Of a DNA stretch of 64,000 nt, positions 10,201 to 21,565 are shown piece after piece (within the stretch, counting starts at the first letter, position 1; each line of letters begins with the position of its first letter). The notes below the pieces were generated by a model. It made no database searches and was not told where the DNA came from. It saw nothing but the letters and a program-made list of their open reading frames with translations. The DNA is from Cyanophora paradoxa. Lineage: Eukaryota > Glaucocystophyceae > Cyanophorales > Cyanophoraceae. The stretch spans positions 183,455-247,454 of the forward strand of contig QPMI01000078.1 in the NCBI GenBank assembly GCA_004431415.1, read 5' to 3'. A program made the translations under genes and the position numbers.

Positions 10201-11883
10201 AGGCTGACCTCCGTCAGGCGGATCACCTGAGGCGCGAGGCGAAGGCTCAGGCGCCTGGGCGGGGCGGAGGGGCGGGGCGGAGGGGCGGAGGGGCGCGCCC
10301 TAAGGTCGCGGAGGACGAGGAAGACGCGGCCCCAGGCGGCGACAACGAAGCGGATGCGCGCCGGCAGCTCCGCCTCGAACGCCACCACTGCCGTACCCCC
10401 CGCCCGGCGCCCGCCCGTCAGCCCGTCAGCCCTCAGCCGCTAGTTTTTTTTTCTTCTTCGCGGCTTCTACTTTGCCGCACCGTGGCTCGCCACGTCGTAG
10501 ACCCGAACCACGTCCGGCGGGCCTGCGCGCGCGCGCGCCTCTGAGCGACGGCGACGGCGCCGGGCGGTTCTTTAAGGGAGGAGGGGCGCACCCGCGTCGT
10601 CGCCGCTGCCGGCATCCTCCGGAGCGGGCGGGGTCGCCCCGGGCTCGGCGCCGGGGCCGGGCTCCTCCGGCCGCCCGCGCATGACCGTCACCAGGTAGTT
10701 CCTGTGCCACGCGAGGTACCTAAAGCGAGGCGCTCAGACGAGCGCTCAGATCAGATGAAACGCCGGCGGGGCGCACCGCTTGGTGCCGGGGAACGCGTAG
10801 CAGGGCCCTCGGTCGTCCGGCTGGTACACGTACAGCGCCTCTTCCCTGTACCCCGCTCAGACCCGGTCCGAAGGGGGCGGAAGGGGCGGGCGGGCGGGGG
10901 GGCGGGCGGGCGGGCCTGCCGAGGGCGTAGTCGGGGCTGGCGTCGCCCATAAGGGTTGCGCAGTTGGGCGGGGCCCCCGGCTCCTGCACGTAGACGCGGC
11001 GCGCGTCCGCGGGCCCCAGGCTGTAGCTTGCGATGGCCCGCCGCGTGACGACGTAGAGGGTACCCCGGCGCGCGCCGGCGGGCGTACCCCCCAGCGAGGC
11101 GCTGGAGGAGGGGGCGGAGGGCGTGGAGGGGGCGGCGGGGCCCTGGGGCTGGAGGAGGGGCGTGAGGCCGGAGAGGGGCGAGGGGGCGAGGGACTGGGGC
11201 AGCTCGGCGGGGCGGTAGGCGAGGCCCGTGACGGCGGGCGGGAGGGGCTTGCGGGCGCCGTGGACGGAGGCGTCGGCGTTGCGCCTGGCGGCGAGGAGGC
11301 GCTGGCGGAGGGGCGGGATGCGCTCCGTGACGAGGTCGCGGTCGGGCTGCGCGCGGAGCAGGAGCACGTCGCCGTCCTCGCAGCCCATCGCGACGAGGCC
11401 GACGTCGTCCGACACGCAGAGGCACGTGATCGGAATCTCCTGTACGTGCCCCGGGAAGAGCTCGATGGAGCGCGCGAGGGCCGGGTCGAAGCGCGGCGCG
11501 CTCCGGTCGTACGTCCACATCTTGACGGTCGGCGGGCGCGACCCCGCGGAGGCGTTCGAGACGTCGTCCCCCTCGCTCACGAGCACGTCCTTGCCGTGCA
11601 CGGCCAGGACGTGGTTCACGCGCGTGTCGTGCCCCTGCCAGGTCGCCGCGTGGAACTGCGGATCGACGGCGTGCAGCCGGCCGAGCGAGTCGCCGAAGAA
11701 AATGTACGGGCAGCCCTCGCAGCTAGAGCACGACGTGACCTCCGCGCGTACGGCGGACTTGGCCGAGCTGCCGGCGGGCTGCGAGAAGACCGAGAGCGCC
11801 TCATCCGCGCCCTCCTCCTTGACCTCCGAGTCCAAGAAGAAGCGGAATGACCGCCACTGGTAGAGCGGCTGCTGGCCCGCCAT
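7290..11883 (-). CDS. VPS11: VPS11 (Pep5), HOPS/CORVET core subunit
   Basis: Leftward gene, start codon 11881-11883 (MAGQQPLYQWRSFRFF, like the conserved VPS11 N-terminus), stop 7290-7292. Exons placed by phase: 11883-10916, 10845-10777, 10719-10592, 10522-10481, 10387-10299, 10226-10172, 10094-9995, 9746-9566, 9495-9403, 9337-9050, 8995-8754, 8686 to about 8615, then an exon from about 8385 to about 7675, and the last one to 7290. Domains in order: N-terminal beta-propeller (YVYQPDDRGPCYAF is diagnostic), alpha-solenoid (SHALYLARRHG, YLRIQLEEL, PFLPLFG), C-terminal RING-H2 (CAAC, CGHAYHGRC, CPLC). VPS11 is the scaffold of the HOPS and CORVET tethers that dock late-endosomal and vacuolar membranes; the RING contacts VPS18. 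A low-complexity acidic/basic insert of about 90 residues interrupts the solenoid, with an EK repeat encoded by a CTCCTT microsatellite near 8965. Five introns appear to be GC-AG. Frames break near 8000 and 8270 in G/C runs; sequence error is the likeliest cause. Confidence 0.85.
9847..9965. mobile_element. MITE-like insertion in VPS11 intron 7
   Basis: About 119 bp, much less GC-rich than its surroundings, absent from the other VPS11 copy. The ends form an imperfect terminal inverted repeat: GATAGCCTAAGGTG at the left and the complement of GATAGCCCAAGGTG at the right. It is flanked by a direct repeat of about 30 bp (GGCGGTGGCCGCGCACTCTG and following bases at about 9820-9843 and 9979-10003), longer than a normal target-site duplication. 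No coding capacity. This looks like a short non-autonomous DNA element whose insertion or later slippage duplicated the splice-donor region of exon 7. Confidence 0.55.
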
Positions 11884-12075
11884 CGGACCAGGTGGCCGGG
11901 CGGCGCGGCCCTGCGCTTGCCCTGTCCTCCCGACCGCTTGAGCGAGCGCTGCACCGACGCGCCGGGCCGCGAAGGTCGTATCAAGGTGTTCTGGGGGGTA
12001 CACGCAAGCTAGTGCCCCTATTCCCCCCCTAGCCTCCGGTTGTTGGCCGCAGCAGCGGCACCTTCACGAGCGACC
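11884..12075. promoter_or_regulatory. Shared VPS11/ferlin divergent intergenic region
   Basis: About 190 bp between the start codons of VPS11 (-) and the ferlin gene (+). It must hold the 5' ends of both transcripts. I see no TATA box or other recognisable motif. Confidence 0.45.
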
Positions 12076-15000
12076 ATGTCGCTCGTGAAGATGTTCAAGA
12101 CAATGGCGACCGGCACCGGAGTCGAGCCAGCGCCGAAGAAGCAGGAGAAGACCATGGCCGAGCTGAAGGCCGAAAGGGAGCAGGCAGCGGCCAAAGTAGC
12201 GACAGAGGCGAAGCGCAAGCGGGAACAGCAGGAGAAGACATTTAAACCTGGCGATTACACGGTGCCCAGCGCTCCCCGCCCTTAGCCGAGGTCTAGGAGC
12301 CCAACGGATTCCGGCTGAGCTGTGCACCGCCCGCAGATCCTAGTTCACATCCTCGAAGTGAAGGAGCTAAAGGGACGGTGAGCGGCGTCGAAAGGGGGCG
12401 CGGCTCGCGCCGCCGCGGCGCGTTTTGATCAGTGGCGGGCGGCCGTGCAGGGACAATGGCGGCACGGCGGACCCGCAGGTGGTCGTGGAGGTCTTCGAAG
12501 TCAAGAAGAAGACGTCCTACAAGCGTCGGACGCTCAGCTGCATCTTCGACGAGATGCTGACATACGAGTTCAAACTGGAGGACGCAAGCGAGCTGGAGAT
12601 GGGCAAAGTCACTGTCACAGTGAACGACTGGAACCGCATCCTGCGGGACACTCCAATCGGTGCGCCCGCCGCCCAGCGTCGCGCCCGCTTCCACGCCGCG
12701 CCCAACCACTTCTGAGCTGACCGCGCCCCGTGACGCACGCAGGCATGTATGAGTTCGACATAGCTTACGTGTACGATCAGCCGGACCACGAGCTGTACAA
12801 AGCATGGGTGCCGCTGACAGATCCGCTGGACGCCTACGAGGGCGTGCAGGTGCGGCGGGCAGCTGCAGCGCGTGCGGGCCGGCGCTGACCCGAGCACAGG
12901 GCTATCTGAACCTATCCATCACGGTGCTGGGCCCCGGCGACGAGCAGAAGACGGACCACAGGGACAAGGACGCGGCGATGGCGGACAAGAGCTTCAAGGA
13001 CCTGATTCTGTCGGGCACGAGCGCGGATCAGTCGGGCAACCTGCTCAAGCTATCCGTGTATCGCGCCATCGACCTCCCTGTAGTCGAAATGGGTGCGTGC
13101 CGCCGCCTCGGCAGCCGGCGCCTGCCCCAGGCTCAGCCTCCCGGGGCGCGCAGTGGGCGTTGGAGTCAACCCCTACGTGCAAGTGCGCTTCGGCGGCTCG
13201 AATCCCGTCCGGACGGACGTGATAGACGGGTTCACGCCAGTCTGGAACACGGAGCTGCAGGCGCGTGCTGGCGGTAGCTAGGGGCGCGCCCCCGCTCCGC
13301 GCGCTCACCGCCCGCCGCCCCGCGCACGCGCAGCTGCCCGTGATGACCCCGGCCATGTCCGACCGAGTCGAGATTGCTGTCATGGACGCCAACAGGGTCC
13401 GACCGCGCGCCGCCCCGCGCCGCGCCGCCGCCGAGCCGGCCGGGCGGCGCGCAGATCATGAAGGACTCGCGCGTGGCGACCGTGTACCCCCCGCTGTCCT
13501 TCAAAGAGCTGCTGGCGGCAAGAGAGTACCCCCTGCGCTGGATCACGCTCTACGGAGCGCCCCCGGGGACGGTGCGCCGCGCGCGCGCCCCGGCCCCTCC
13601 GTAGCTAAGGCGGGGGCGGCAGATGAAGCTGAAGAAGGACGCCGACATGATGAACCTGGGGCGAAAGACGGGCAACTGGTACAGGGGCCGCCTGCTCGTC
13701 TCCGCCACCGTGCAGCCGGGCGTGGTCGACCCGAAGGCCGGCAAGGCCAAGATCGACCGCGAGCGCGTCCCGCCGGAGCCCAAGAGTGCGCCCCGCGCTC
13801 CGCGCCCCACCTCTTCCGGCACGCGCACGCGCGCCTCACGGCCGTCGCCCCGCCCCGCCGCAGTGCGGACGTACACGCTGCGCTGCGACGCGCACGCGGC
13901 CGCCGATATCCCAATGGGCCTCATCGCGTACACGTGCCTGCTCGAGGTCCGCCCCGCGCTCGCCCGCTCGCCCCGCGCCCGCGCCGAGCCGAGGCGGGGC
14001 GCCGCCCCTGCGGCAGGTGACCATCGGGCCGTACTCGGCAACGTCGCGGCCGGTGCCGATGAAGGACGGCACGGCGCGCTGGTACGAGCCCATTATGGAC
14101 ATCGATTGCGAGTTCCCCGAGGACCTCGACCAGGTACCCCCGCCCGCCCCCTTCCCCCCTCTCCTCGTCCGCCGCCCTAAGCTCGGCCGCCCTTTCTCAC
14201 TCCCCCCCTCCCGCGCTCGCGCAGGTGCCCGACATCTTCATCAACGTGTACAAGAACACGAACACGCCGGAACCGACCTCCCGCATGAGCTTCATCCGGC
14301 TCAAGGCGAAGACGGTCTTTGGGGACGGCACGCCCGAGGCCTTCCGCAAGGCGATGCAGCCCGTCGAGTGGGTCAAGCTGACGGACGACCCGCTCAACGA
14401 GTCGGCGGAGGGCACGGACTTCCCGGGCTTCCTCCTCTTCGGCCTGGGCTTCGGGCACGAGGAGCACCGCCCCGTCGACAGGGCGATCCTCCGCCCGCCC
14501 AAGATGAGCCGCTACGAGCTGCGGGCGCACATCTTCATGGGGCGGAACCTGCCCTCGGCCGACCCCGAGGGCAACGCCGATCCTTTCATCATCCTGCGCT
14601 GCGGCGGGCAGATGGCGAAGACGACCGTAAAGAAGGGGACCCTGTACCCCATCTGGTACGAGACGCTCATCCTGCACGTCTCGCTCCCTGAGGACAAGAC
14701 GGCGGCCTCGGACCTCAACATGACCATCCTGGACGAGGACGTCGGCTCGCTCCCCGACGTCCTGGGGCGCATCTACGTACCCGTCTCGAAGATGCGGGAG
14801 GAGTACCGGAAGCCCGAGTGGGTACCCCTCTACGTCGACGAGCTCACCAAGTCCGAGCGAGGCTCGGAGGGCGAGATCCTCTGCTCCTTCCAGCTGATCC
14901 CGCTGGAGAGGCACTACATCCCGCCCTCCCCGATCATCAAGCCGCCGATGAAGGACTGCACTATCGTCGTGCACGTTATCGGCCTCCGCTCGCTCGAGAA

Positions 15001-18000
15001 GTGGCTCGGGCAGCTCCCCGAGGCCCCCTTCGTCGAGATCGACCTGGGCGACGGGCACTACTTCACGACGGACAAGAGCTTCCGGCCGACGCGGGAGAGC
15101 CCGAACTACCTGGAGACCATCCAGATCGACACGCGGCTGCCCGTCACAAAGGACCTCACGCCGACGATCAACGTGCGGGTGCGGGACTACAAGCTCTCGG
15201 GCCTCATCAAGCGCGTCGTGGCGACGACGTCTATGCCGCTGCGGCCCTTCGTCACCTGGGAGGAGGCCAAGCTGGACGAGACGGGCGCCTTCGAGGGCGT
15301 CGCACTGGACGTCCAGCCCGACGTCGTCTTCAACCTCCTCTCCCAGGCGAGCGAGCGAGCGAGCCGTACCCCCCGCAGCCCCGCACGCTTTTCTACCCTT
15401 TTGGCCCGGCCGGCCGCGCGGGATGCCTTCTTGATAGTAGACCTGCACGGGCCCCCTCGCGGGGCACCGCCTGATGAACGCTTATTTCTTACGCTGACGC
15501 AAAACGAGCCGCGCCTCGCCCCCGCCTCCCTGCCCATCCCTTCTTCCTATCGCCGCGCGCCTGCCCAGCGCGCCGCCTGACGCCCGCCCGCCCCGCCCGC
15601 CCGCCTCGCAGATCTCGAAGCCGGAGATGATCGTAGACAAGGACCCAGTGCAGCCCTTCCTGCGCTTCCAAGACGCCGACGCCGACACGGAGAACCTGCC
15701 CCCGATCAAGCTCGGCGGCTACGGCTCCGGCGTCGGGGTGCCTGCTTGCGCTGCGCCTCGCCGTGCCGCCGCCGCCGCGTCCGACCGTGCTGACGCGGGC
15801 GGGGCGGGTCGGCAGTACGGGTTCTCGAACGCGAGCGGGCGGGACCTGGCGCCGCCGCCGGCGCTGCTGCGGCCGGAGGACGTGCGGGTGCAGGTCGCCC
15901 AGGGCCAGCGCATGCCCAACGGCTCTGTCGTCCTTCCCAACGGCCAGGTCCGCCCTCGCCCCACCTCTCGCCAGCTTAACGAGCGAGCGAGAGAGCGGGC
16001 GAGCGAGCGCGTGGGCACGGCCGGCCGCGAGGGATGCCTTATTGATAGTAGACCTGCACGGGCCCCCAAGAGGGGTACCGTAGTGATGAAACCACATTTC
16101 TTACGCTGACGCAAAACGAGCCGCGCCACGTCCCCGTCCGGCCCTGCCCTCTGCGAGCGCCGCGGCCCCTTCTCTGACGCGGCGGGCGGCGGTCGGCCGC
16201 GCAGGTCATGCTGCCGAACGGCCAGGTGGTGGGCAACCTGCCGAACGGAGTGGCGGCGGGGCCGGCGGGGCCCGGCGCCGGCGCCGGCGCGATCGTCCCG
16301 AACGGCGCGCACTACTACCAGAACGGCGGCGCGCACGCGGGCGGCTACGCGCAGCAGGAGGACATCGACGCCCTCAAGGCGGTGCGCCCCGCCTGCCTGC
16401 CTCCGCCTTCGCCTTCGCCGCCTATCGCCTTCTCCGTCGCCGACGGTTCGGGGCGGGGGCGCAGCGGCTCAAGCAGGAGGGCATGCTCTCGGAGGAGGAG
16501 GAGAAGGACGAGGCGACGCTGCGGGCCATCGCGCAGATGGAGAAGTACACGCGGAGCTTCGCCCCCCCCAGCGAGGCCGACGTCAAGGCGGCCGAGGAGG
16601 CGCGCGCGCGCAAGCGGGAGGGGCTCGAGAGGCTCCGGCTGCAGCGGCGCAAGGTCCTCGCGATGCTCAACGACGAGGGCTTCAAGTTCCGGACGCAGGA
16701 GGGCCTCATCAAGGAGCTCAACGACATCGACGCCAAGTCGAAGCAGTTCCTGGACAAGTTCGAGTGGTTCGACGCGACGCCCGACTTCATGATCGGGCGC
16801 ATCGTCGTCGACAACGAGCTGGAGGACTACCTCGACGTCGTCGACCCCCACTGGTGCCCCTTCGACGACTACGACCTCATCCGCGGCCAGAAGCGCGGCG
16901 TCAACGAGATGGCGAGGCTCCTTGCCATCCAGGAGCGCGTGCAGAAGTGCGGCAAGCTCAAGACGAAGATCATCGTCTACGACAAGACGACGGGCGAGTC
17001 GTCGGACGAGCGGCTTCCGCTTGACTACCGCTTCGACTTCAAGAGCGTCTCGACGGCGCGCGACGTCGTCTGCCGCCTCTACGTCTGCCAGGCCAGGAAC
17101 CTCTACCCCATGGACATGAACGGATGTGCGATCCTTCCTCCTCTCCTCCTCTCCCCACCCCCCTCCCGACTCCTGACCACCCGTGGCGCAGTCAGCGACC
17201 CGTACCTCAAGATCCGGCTGGGGGAGCAGGTGGTCCTCGACGACGTCGACAACGCGCTCGACCGGGAGCTGAACCCGACTTTCAACAAGGGCATCGAGTT
17301 CAAGACGACCCTCCCCGGCGTCTCTCAACTCACCATCGAGGCCCGCCTGCCCGCCCGCCCGCCCGCCGGCGCCGCCCGGGGACAAGGACACGATCTGAGG
17401 CCGGCGTCGCAGGTGTGGGACAAGGACACGATCGGGTTCGACGAGCTCATCGGGTCCACCGTCATCGACCTCGAGAACCGCTTCTTCTCGCGCACCTGGA
17501 CCCGGGTACAGCGCCGCCCCTCCTTCTGCTTCGCCGCGCCGCCCCGCTCCGTCCGATCCGGGCCGGGCCGGGCCGGGCGCGCAGATCGCGAGGGGGGAGT
17601 ACACGTTCAAGCAGGTCTACTCGTCGCAGGACGACTCGGACGATCCGACGGCGAAGCGGAAGGAGGGGCGGCTGTACCCCACGCAGGCGAACCAGAGCGG
17701 CTGGATCAACAAGAGCGAGCACCCGATGGACGCGAGGAAGATGCCCGTCGAGTGGCGGACGCTGCGGCACCAGCGCTCGATGGCGCCCATGGGCAAGCTC
17801 GCGCTCTGGCTGGAGATGATCCCGCGGTCGGACCCGCGGGCGCGGGCGGCGCTTGAGGACATCAAGATGAAGCCCAAGGAGAAGTTCGAGCTCCGCGTCG
17901 TCGTCTGGCAGGCCCGCAACATGGTCAACAAGGACGACGTGCGCCGCCCCCCGCCCCGCTTGCGTCGCTTCGCTTCGGCCTGAACGGGGCGCCGCGGCGA

Positions 18001-19268
18001 CGGCGGCGGCCGCCCCGCAGATCACGGACATGAACGACCTGTACATCACGGGGACGCTGGAGGGGTACAGCCAGTTCCATGCGATCGAGAAGGAGACGGA
18101 CACGCACTGGCGCGCGAAGAAGGGCAAGGCCTCCTTCAACTACCGCCTCGTCTACGACATCGAGTGCGGCCCCGCCCCTCCCGCCGCCCGCCCCGCCCCT
18201 CCCGACGCGGGGGCGCTCCCGCCAGGCTCCCGATCGACCGGCCGCGGCTCAAGTTCGCCGCGTGGGACCGCGACATCATCGGCGCCAACGACTGTGCGCT
18301 TCTACCCCCCCGGCCGCACCCCGCTCCCCCCCTGCTGCTCTGACCCTCGGCGGGCGCGCGCAGCGATCGGGGAGGCGCTGGTGAAGGACGTGGACAAGCT
18401 CTTCACGCTGGCGCAGAAGAAGTACGAGAAGATCCAGCAGATGCAGGCCGAGCTCAAGAAGTACCCCGACGACGGCTCGGACGAGAACACCGAGATCCGC
18501 GGGAGGATCAAGGCCCGCCCTCCCCCCCTCGCCCCCTCGCCCCCGCTTCTCCCCCTTCGCGAAGCCCGCGCGCTGAGCTCGCTCGCTCGCTCGCTCGCTC
18601 GCAGGCGGCGACGCCGACGTGGTCGGACCTGCCCGTGTGCGGGATGACGCGGCAGTGGATCAAGCTCTACCACTCGAACACGCTCAAGCAGATCGACCCG
18701 AAAACGAACGAGCGGCCCTTCGAGGGCGAGATCGAGTTCGAGCTCGAGCTCCTCCCCAAGGCCTTCGCTGAGAAGCGCCAGGGTCCGTTAGTCACCCCTG
18801 TACCCATGCTTTCGTTTCCGCCCGCCAGCCCGCGGGTCTGAGCCGCGTCGCGCGCGCGCGCAGCCGGCGAGGGCCGCGCGGAGCCGAACAGGTACCCGAC
18901 CCTGCCGCCCCCGGACCGCGTCAAATACGTGCGTACCCCCTCCCACCCCCTCCCCCTCTCCCCCCTCCCCCGGGCGTCCCCGGACCGACGCCGGGCGGGG
19001 CGGAGCAGCTGTGGTACCGGCCGGACCTGATCCTGGTGGACCTGATGGGGCCGGAGCTGTGCCGCAAGGTCTGCTGCATCGCCTGCTGCGTCTTCTTCAT
19101 CGTTATCATCATCATGGTATCCCCCATCATTGCCGGCCAGGTCCGCCCTTCAGCTCTTTCGCTTCTTTGTTTGTTTGTTTGTTTGTCTGGCTGCTGACGC
19201 GCTGCTGACGCCGCGCCCGCCCCCGCCGCCCGCAGATCGTAGGGAACGTGGCCAGCAAAAACATATAG
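12076..19268 (+). CDS. Ferlin family protein (multi-C2, tail-anchored)
   Basis: 26 exons with consistent phases give about 1655 residues. Exons: 12076-12261, 12337-12377, 12451-12659, 12743-12849, 12900-13092, 13154-13260, 13334-13396, 13455-13571, 13623-13785, 13864-13946, 14017-14133, 14225-15346, 15612-15737, 15816-15947, 16205-16381, 16465-17125, 17192-17340, 17413-17505, 17585-17938, 18021-18163, 18226-18293, 18364-18512, 18605-18782, 18864-18928, 19009-19140, 19236-19268. Visible domains: a C2 (about 63-140), FerI (GMYEFDIAYVYDQPDHELY, about 146-180), C2 domains near 230-300, 555-660, 1180-1290 and 1380-1520, and one C-terminal membrane helix (FFIVIIIMVSPIIAG, about 1625-1645) with a short tail. 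Acidic loop residues (DPYLKI, WDKDTIGFDELIG, WDRDIIGAND) suit calcium binding. Ferlins act in calcium-triggered membrane fusion and repair. A disordered linker near 890-970 holds repeats of (L/M)PNG. Four introns are GC-AG (donors at 13261, 15347, 17341, 18513). Confidence 0.88.
15408..15515. repeat. Intronic dispersed repeat, copy 1 (ferlin intron 12)
   Basis: About 108 bp within the GC-AG intron after exon 12. It shares long near-identical blocks with 16019-16127, including GATAGTAGACCTGCACGGGC and TTCTTACGCTGACGCAAAAC. No coding frame and no clear inverted termini. Confidence 0.7.
16019..16127. repeat. Intronic dispersed repeat, copy 2 (ferlin intron 14)
   Basis: Same orientation as the copy at 15408-15515, one exon further on. 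The surrounding intron sequence is unrelated apart from GAGC-rich stretches. The central 25 bases or so have diverged more than the ends. It looks like a mobile or introner-like sequence that entered two neighbouring introns. Confidence 0.7.
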
Positions 19269-19959
19269 CGCACCCCCATCCCGCTTCACCCCTCCTTTTC
19301 TCCCCCCGCCGCCCGCCCGGGCCCGCCCCGCCCCCTCTGCCCCTCATCCTACGATACCCCTCCGCCCGCCCTCCCGACCGACTACTCTCTGCTCCTCGCG
19401 CCGCCGCCCCCTCCTCTCGCGCCCTCTGCTCACCGGCAGCCAGCCGGCCCACAGAACCCCCGCCGCGCCCTCCCTTGCCTCGCCTCTCGCATCCATGCGA
19501 TTCCTGCCGGCACGCCCCTCCCTGTCGCCTCCCTCCCGCTCACCAGGTGTGTACGTAGAGCACTAGTTGTTTCACCAAGTACCTGTACTAGTTATATTCA
19601 AGCGGACCGTTGGACTGCACGGGGTCCCGGGGATGCAACGAATAAGCCGCTTGACTAGACTATAGTGGTTTATATTCAAATGTAAAGCTGCACAGCCCGG
19701 CGACCTGGGGTGCGAACAAGAAATCTTCTTGAATTTCAAATTACATTGCATGTACATCGATACCCCGGATTGCGAAGTGCTAACCACGCTATGCCTACCC
19801 CGCATGACATCGAATCGTGACATGGCGCCCTAGCATAGGAATCGGAATCAAACCAAGGTGTCCGAACTCGAGCTCGAACTCTCGAGAGCGGCTCTAAGCT
19901 CAAGCTTCAGAGCCTCCGAGTCAGCTAGCTGAATATACGTATATACACAGGCCAGTTAA
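19269..19959. other. Convergent 3' spacer
   Basis: Between the ferlin stop and the stop of the secreted-protein gene. Pyrimidine-rich to about 19550, then AT-richer. No gene seen. Confidence 0.5.
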
Positions 19960-21565
19960 TTAAAGGATGGCGGCCAGGACGGCGACGACGGCGAGGGCGG
20001 CGGCCAGGAAGGGGGAGGAGGACTTGGTCGCGACGGCGGCGCTCCCGCCGACGGTAGAGGGCGAGCACTTCAGGTGACTCCAGCTCTTGGTCACGGCCGG
20101 TTGGCCCGGGACAATCACGTTCGAGAAGGCGTAGAGGGCGTCCGCCCAGATACTGCGCAAAGTTTAAATTAGCGAATACCAGTGCAGGAAATTTAAAAAG
20201 TCAAATTAAGTGGGCGCACGAGTAGACGGTCTGCTGGCAGGTGGAAAGGCAGACGCTTGCGCTGCCGCCGAGGCTGCCGAAGTTGAACGAGGGGTTGCCG
20301 TACAGGCTGTTCGCGCCGGCCGACGGGGCGGTGACGCTCGGGGCCGCGCAGCTGCTCTGGGTGGACGGGCTGAGGGTCAGCTCGACCTTGGTCGACGCCG
20401 CCGCGCAAGTGTTGTCGGTCGGGAAGATGGTGATGAGGATCGCTGCGCGGCGCGAGCAAAATCAGCGGCCGCGGCCGCGGGGGGCGAGCTCGAGGAGGCG
20501 AGCGAGACGTACACGAATCGCCCTTGCAGCCTGCATGCGCATGAATGAATTAAATTCCTGAACTTTGAATGGGGCGATAATTCAAAATTTAAAGCACTGA
20601 CCGAACTTGAAACCGATGTTGTTGGCGGCGCCGCCGGCGGCCGATGTGATGGCGCCCTGAATGAAGGTGGCGAGGATCGTCTTGATCACCTCGTCGTTCG
20701 CCGCGCCCTGGCCGAAGGTGACGGTGCCCATGAGGTTCTTGATCGCCGCGACGGTGTTTGCGTAGCACTGCGCGGCGCGGGCGAAGTTCAAGGGTTCGAA
20801 TTCGAAACGCAGAGGCGTGATCATGATTTATATGTCGGTTATGCTCGCCTGCTTCGCGTCGGGGATGGTCAGCAGGGTCGTGTCCTTGTGCTTCAGGGCG
20901 GTAGGGAAGGCGACGGCGGAGACGCCGGCGGGCGTGAGGACGGTCGAGAGCGCCGTCCCGATGTTCATCGTCCACGAGGCGTCGGCGTCGTGCTTCGAGG
21001 TGCAGGCGTTGTCCTTGTAGTCGCCCGACATCTGCGGTTCCGGAGTCGGGGATCAGGATCAGGATGAGCAGCCGACGGCAACGCAGATATCTATATAGCT
21101 AAATTTAAACTCGTATGCCATGGCCGAGCTGCAGCTGTACATGTACGTGTACGCAGCCGGGCCTGCGCAAACGCATGCCAGGCCACGATCGCAAATTTGA
21201 AATTGCCGATCGCAGGCTTGTAGCCCAGGCCTTCGGGGCCCGGCCGCTGAGCTAAACGGAAGAAGAACGGAGTATACACTGGAAAGGCCTCGAAGGGACT
21301 GAGCGACCGCCGCGGGTCGCGCACTGCTCTCAGAACTTTAAGGCTTCGCGCTCCGAACAAACGGTGCAGTTGCGCATCCCGTTCAAATGCGAGACATTAA
21401 GCGCATTTGGCAAGGCCCGGCCTGGGCTCGGCCCCGTTCGAAAGCTTAAGAGAGACTCGCGGGCCGCGGGGCCGGGGCGCGCACCGTGATGGTGAACTGC
21501 TGCGCCGCCGCCACGCAGACGAGGAGAGCGCACAGGGCGCCGCGGAGAGCGGAGCTGGAGGCCAT
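19960..21565 (-). CDS. Secreted, probably GPI-anchored orphan protein
   Basis: Five exons in phase: 21565-21485, 21031-20849, 20767-20602, 20442-20220, 20152-19960, giving about 281 residues. Residues 1-21 form a clear signal peptide (MASSSALRGALCALLVCVAAA). The C-terminus is a small-residue/Ser stretch followed by a 17-residue hydrophobic tail ending at the stop (FLAAALAVVAVLAAIL), with no basic cytosolic residues, as in GPI-attachment signals. The mature part has several cysteines (DNACTSKH, DNTCAAAS, SVCLSTCQQ, LKCSPS), which suggests disulfides in an extracellular domain. Intron 2 has a GC donor (20848); intron 1 is unusually long (about 450 bp). I do not recognise the family. The gene is divergent from the EF-hand gene. 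Confidence 0.65.

Larger units (their letters stand above)
5618..11125. repeat. Tandem duplication, unit 2
   Basis: Second direct copy of the unit at 158-5617. It is slightly longer because of a roughly 119-bp element and its duplicated flank in VPS11 intron 7. At its right end the copy continues into the unique 5' part of VPS11, so this end is the ancestral locus. Confidence 0.85.

Noticed and set aside
18159-18225. Apparent GC donor in ferlin intron 20 (GAGT|GCGG)
   Set aside because: The GT two bases earlier (GA|GTGCGG) keeps the frame into LPIDRPRLKF, so this intron is ordinary GT-AG.
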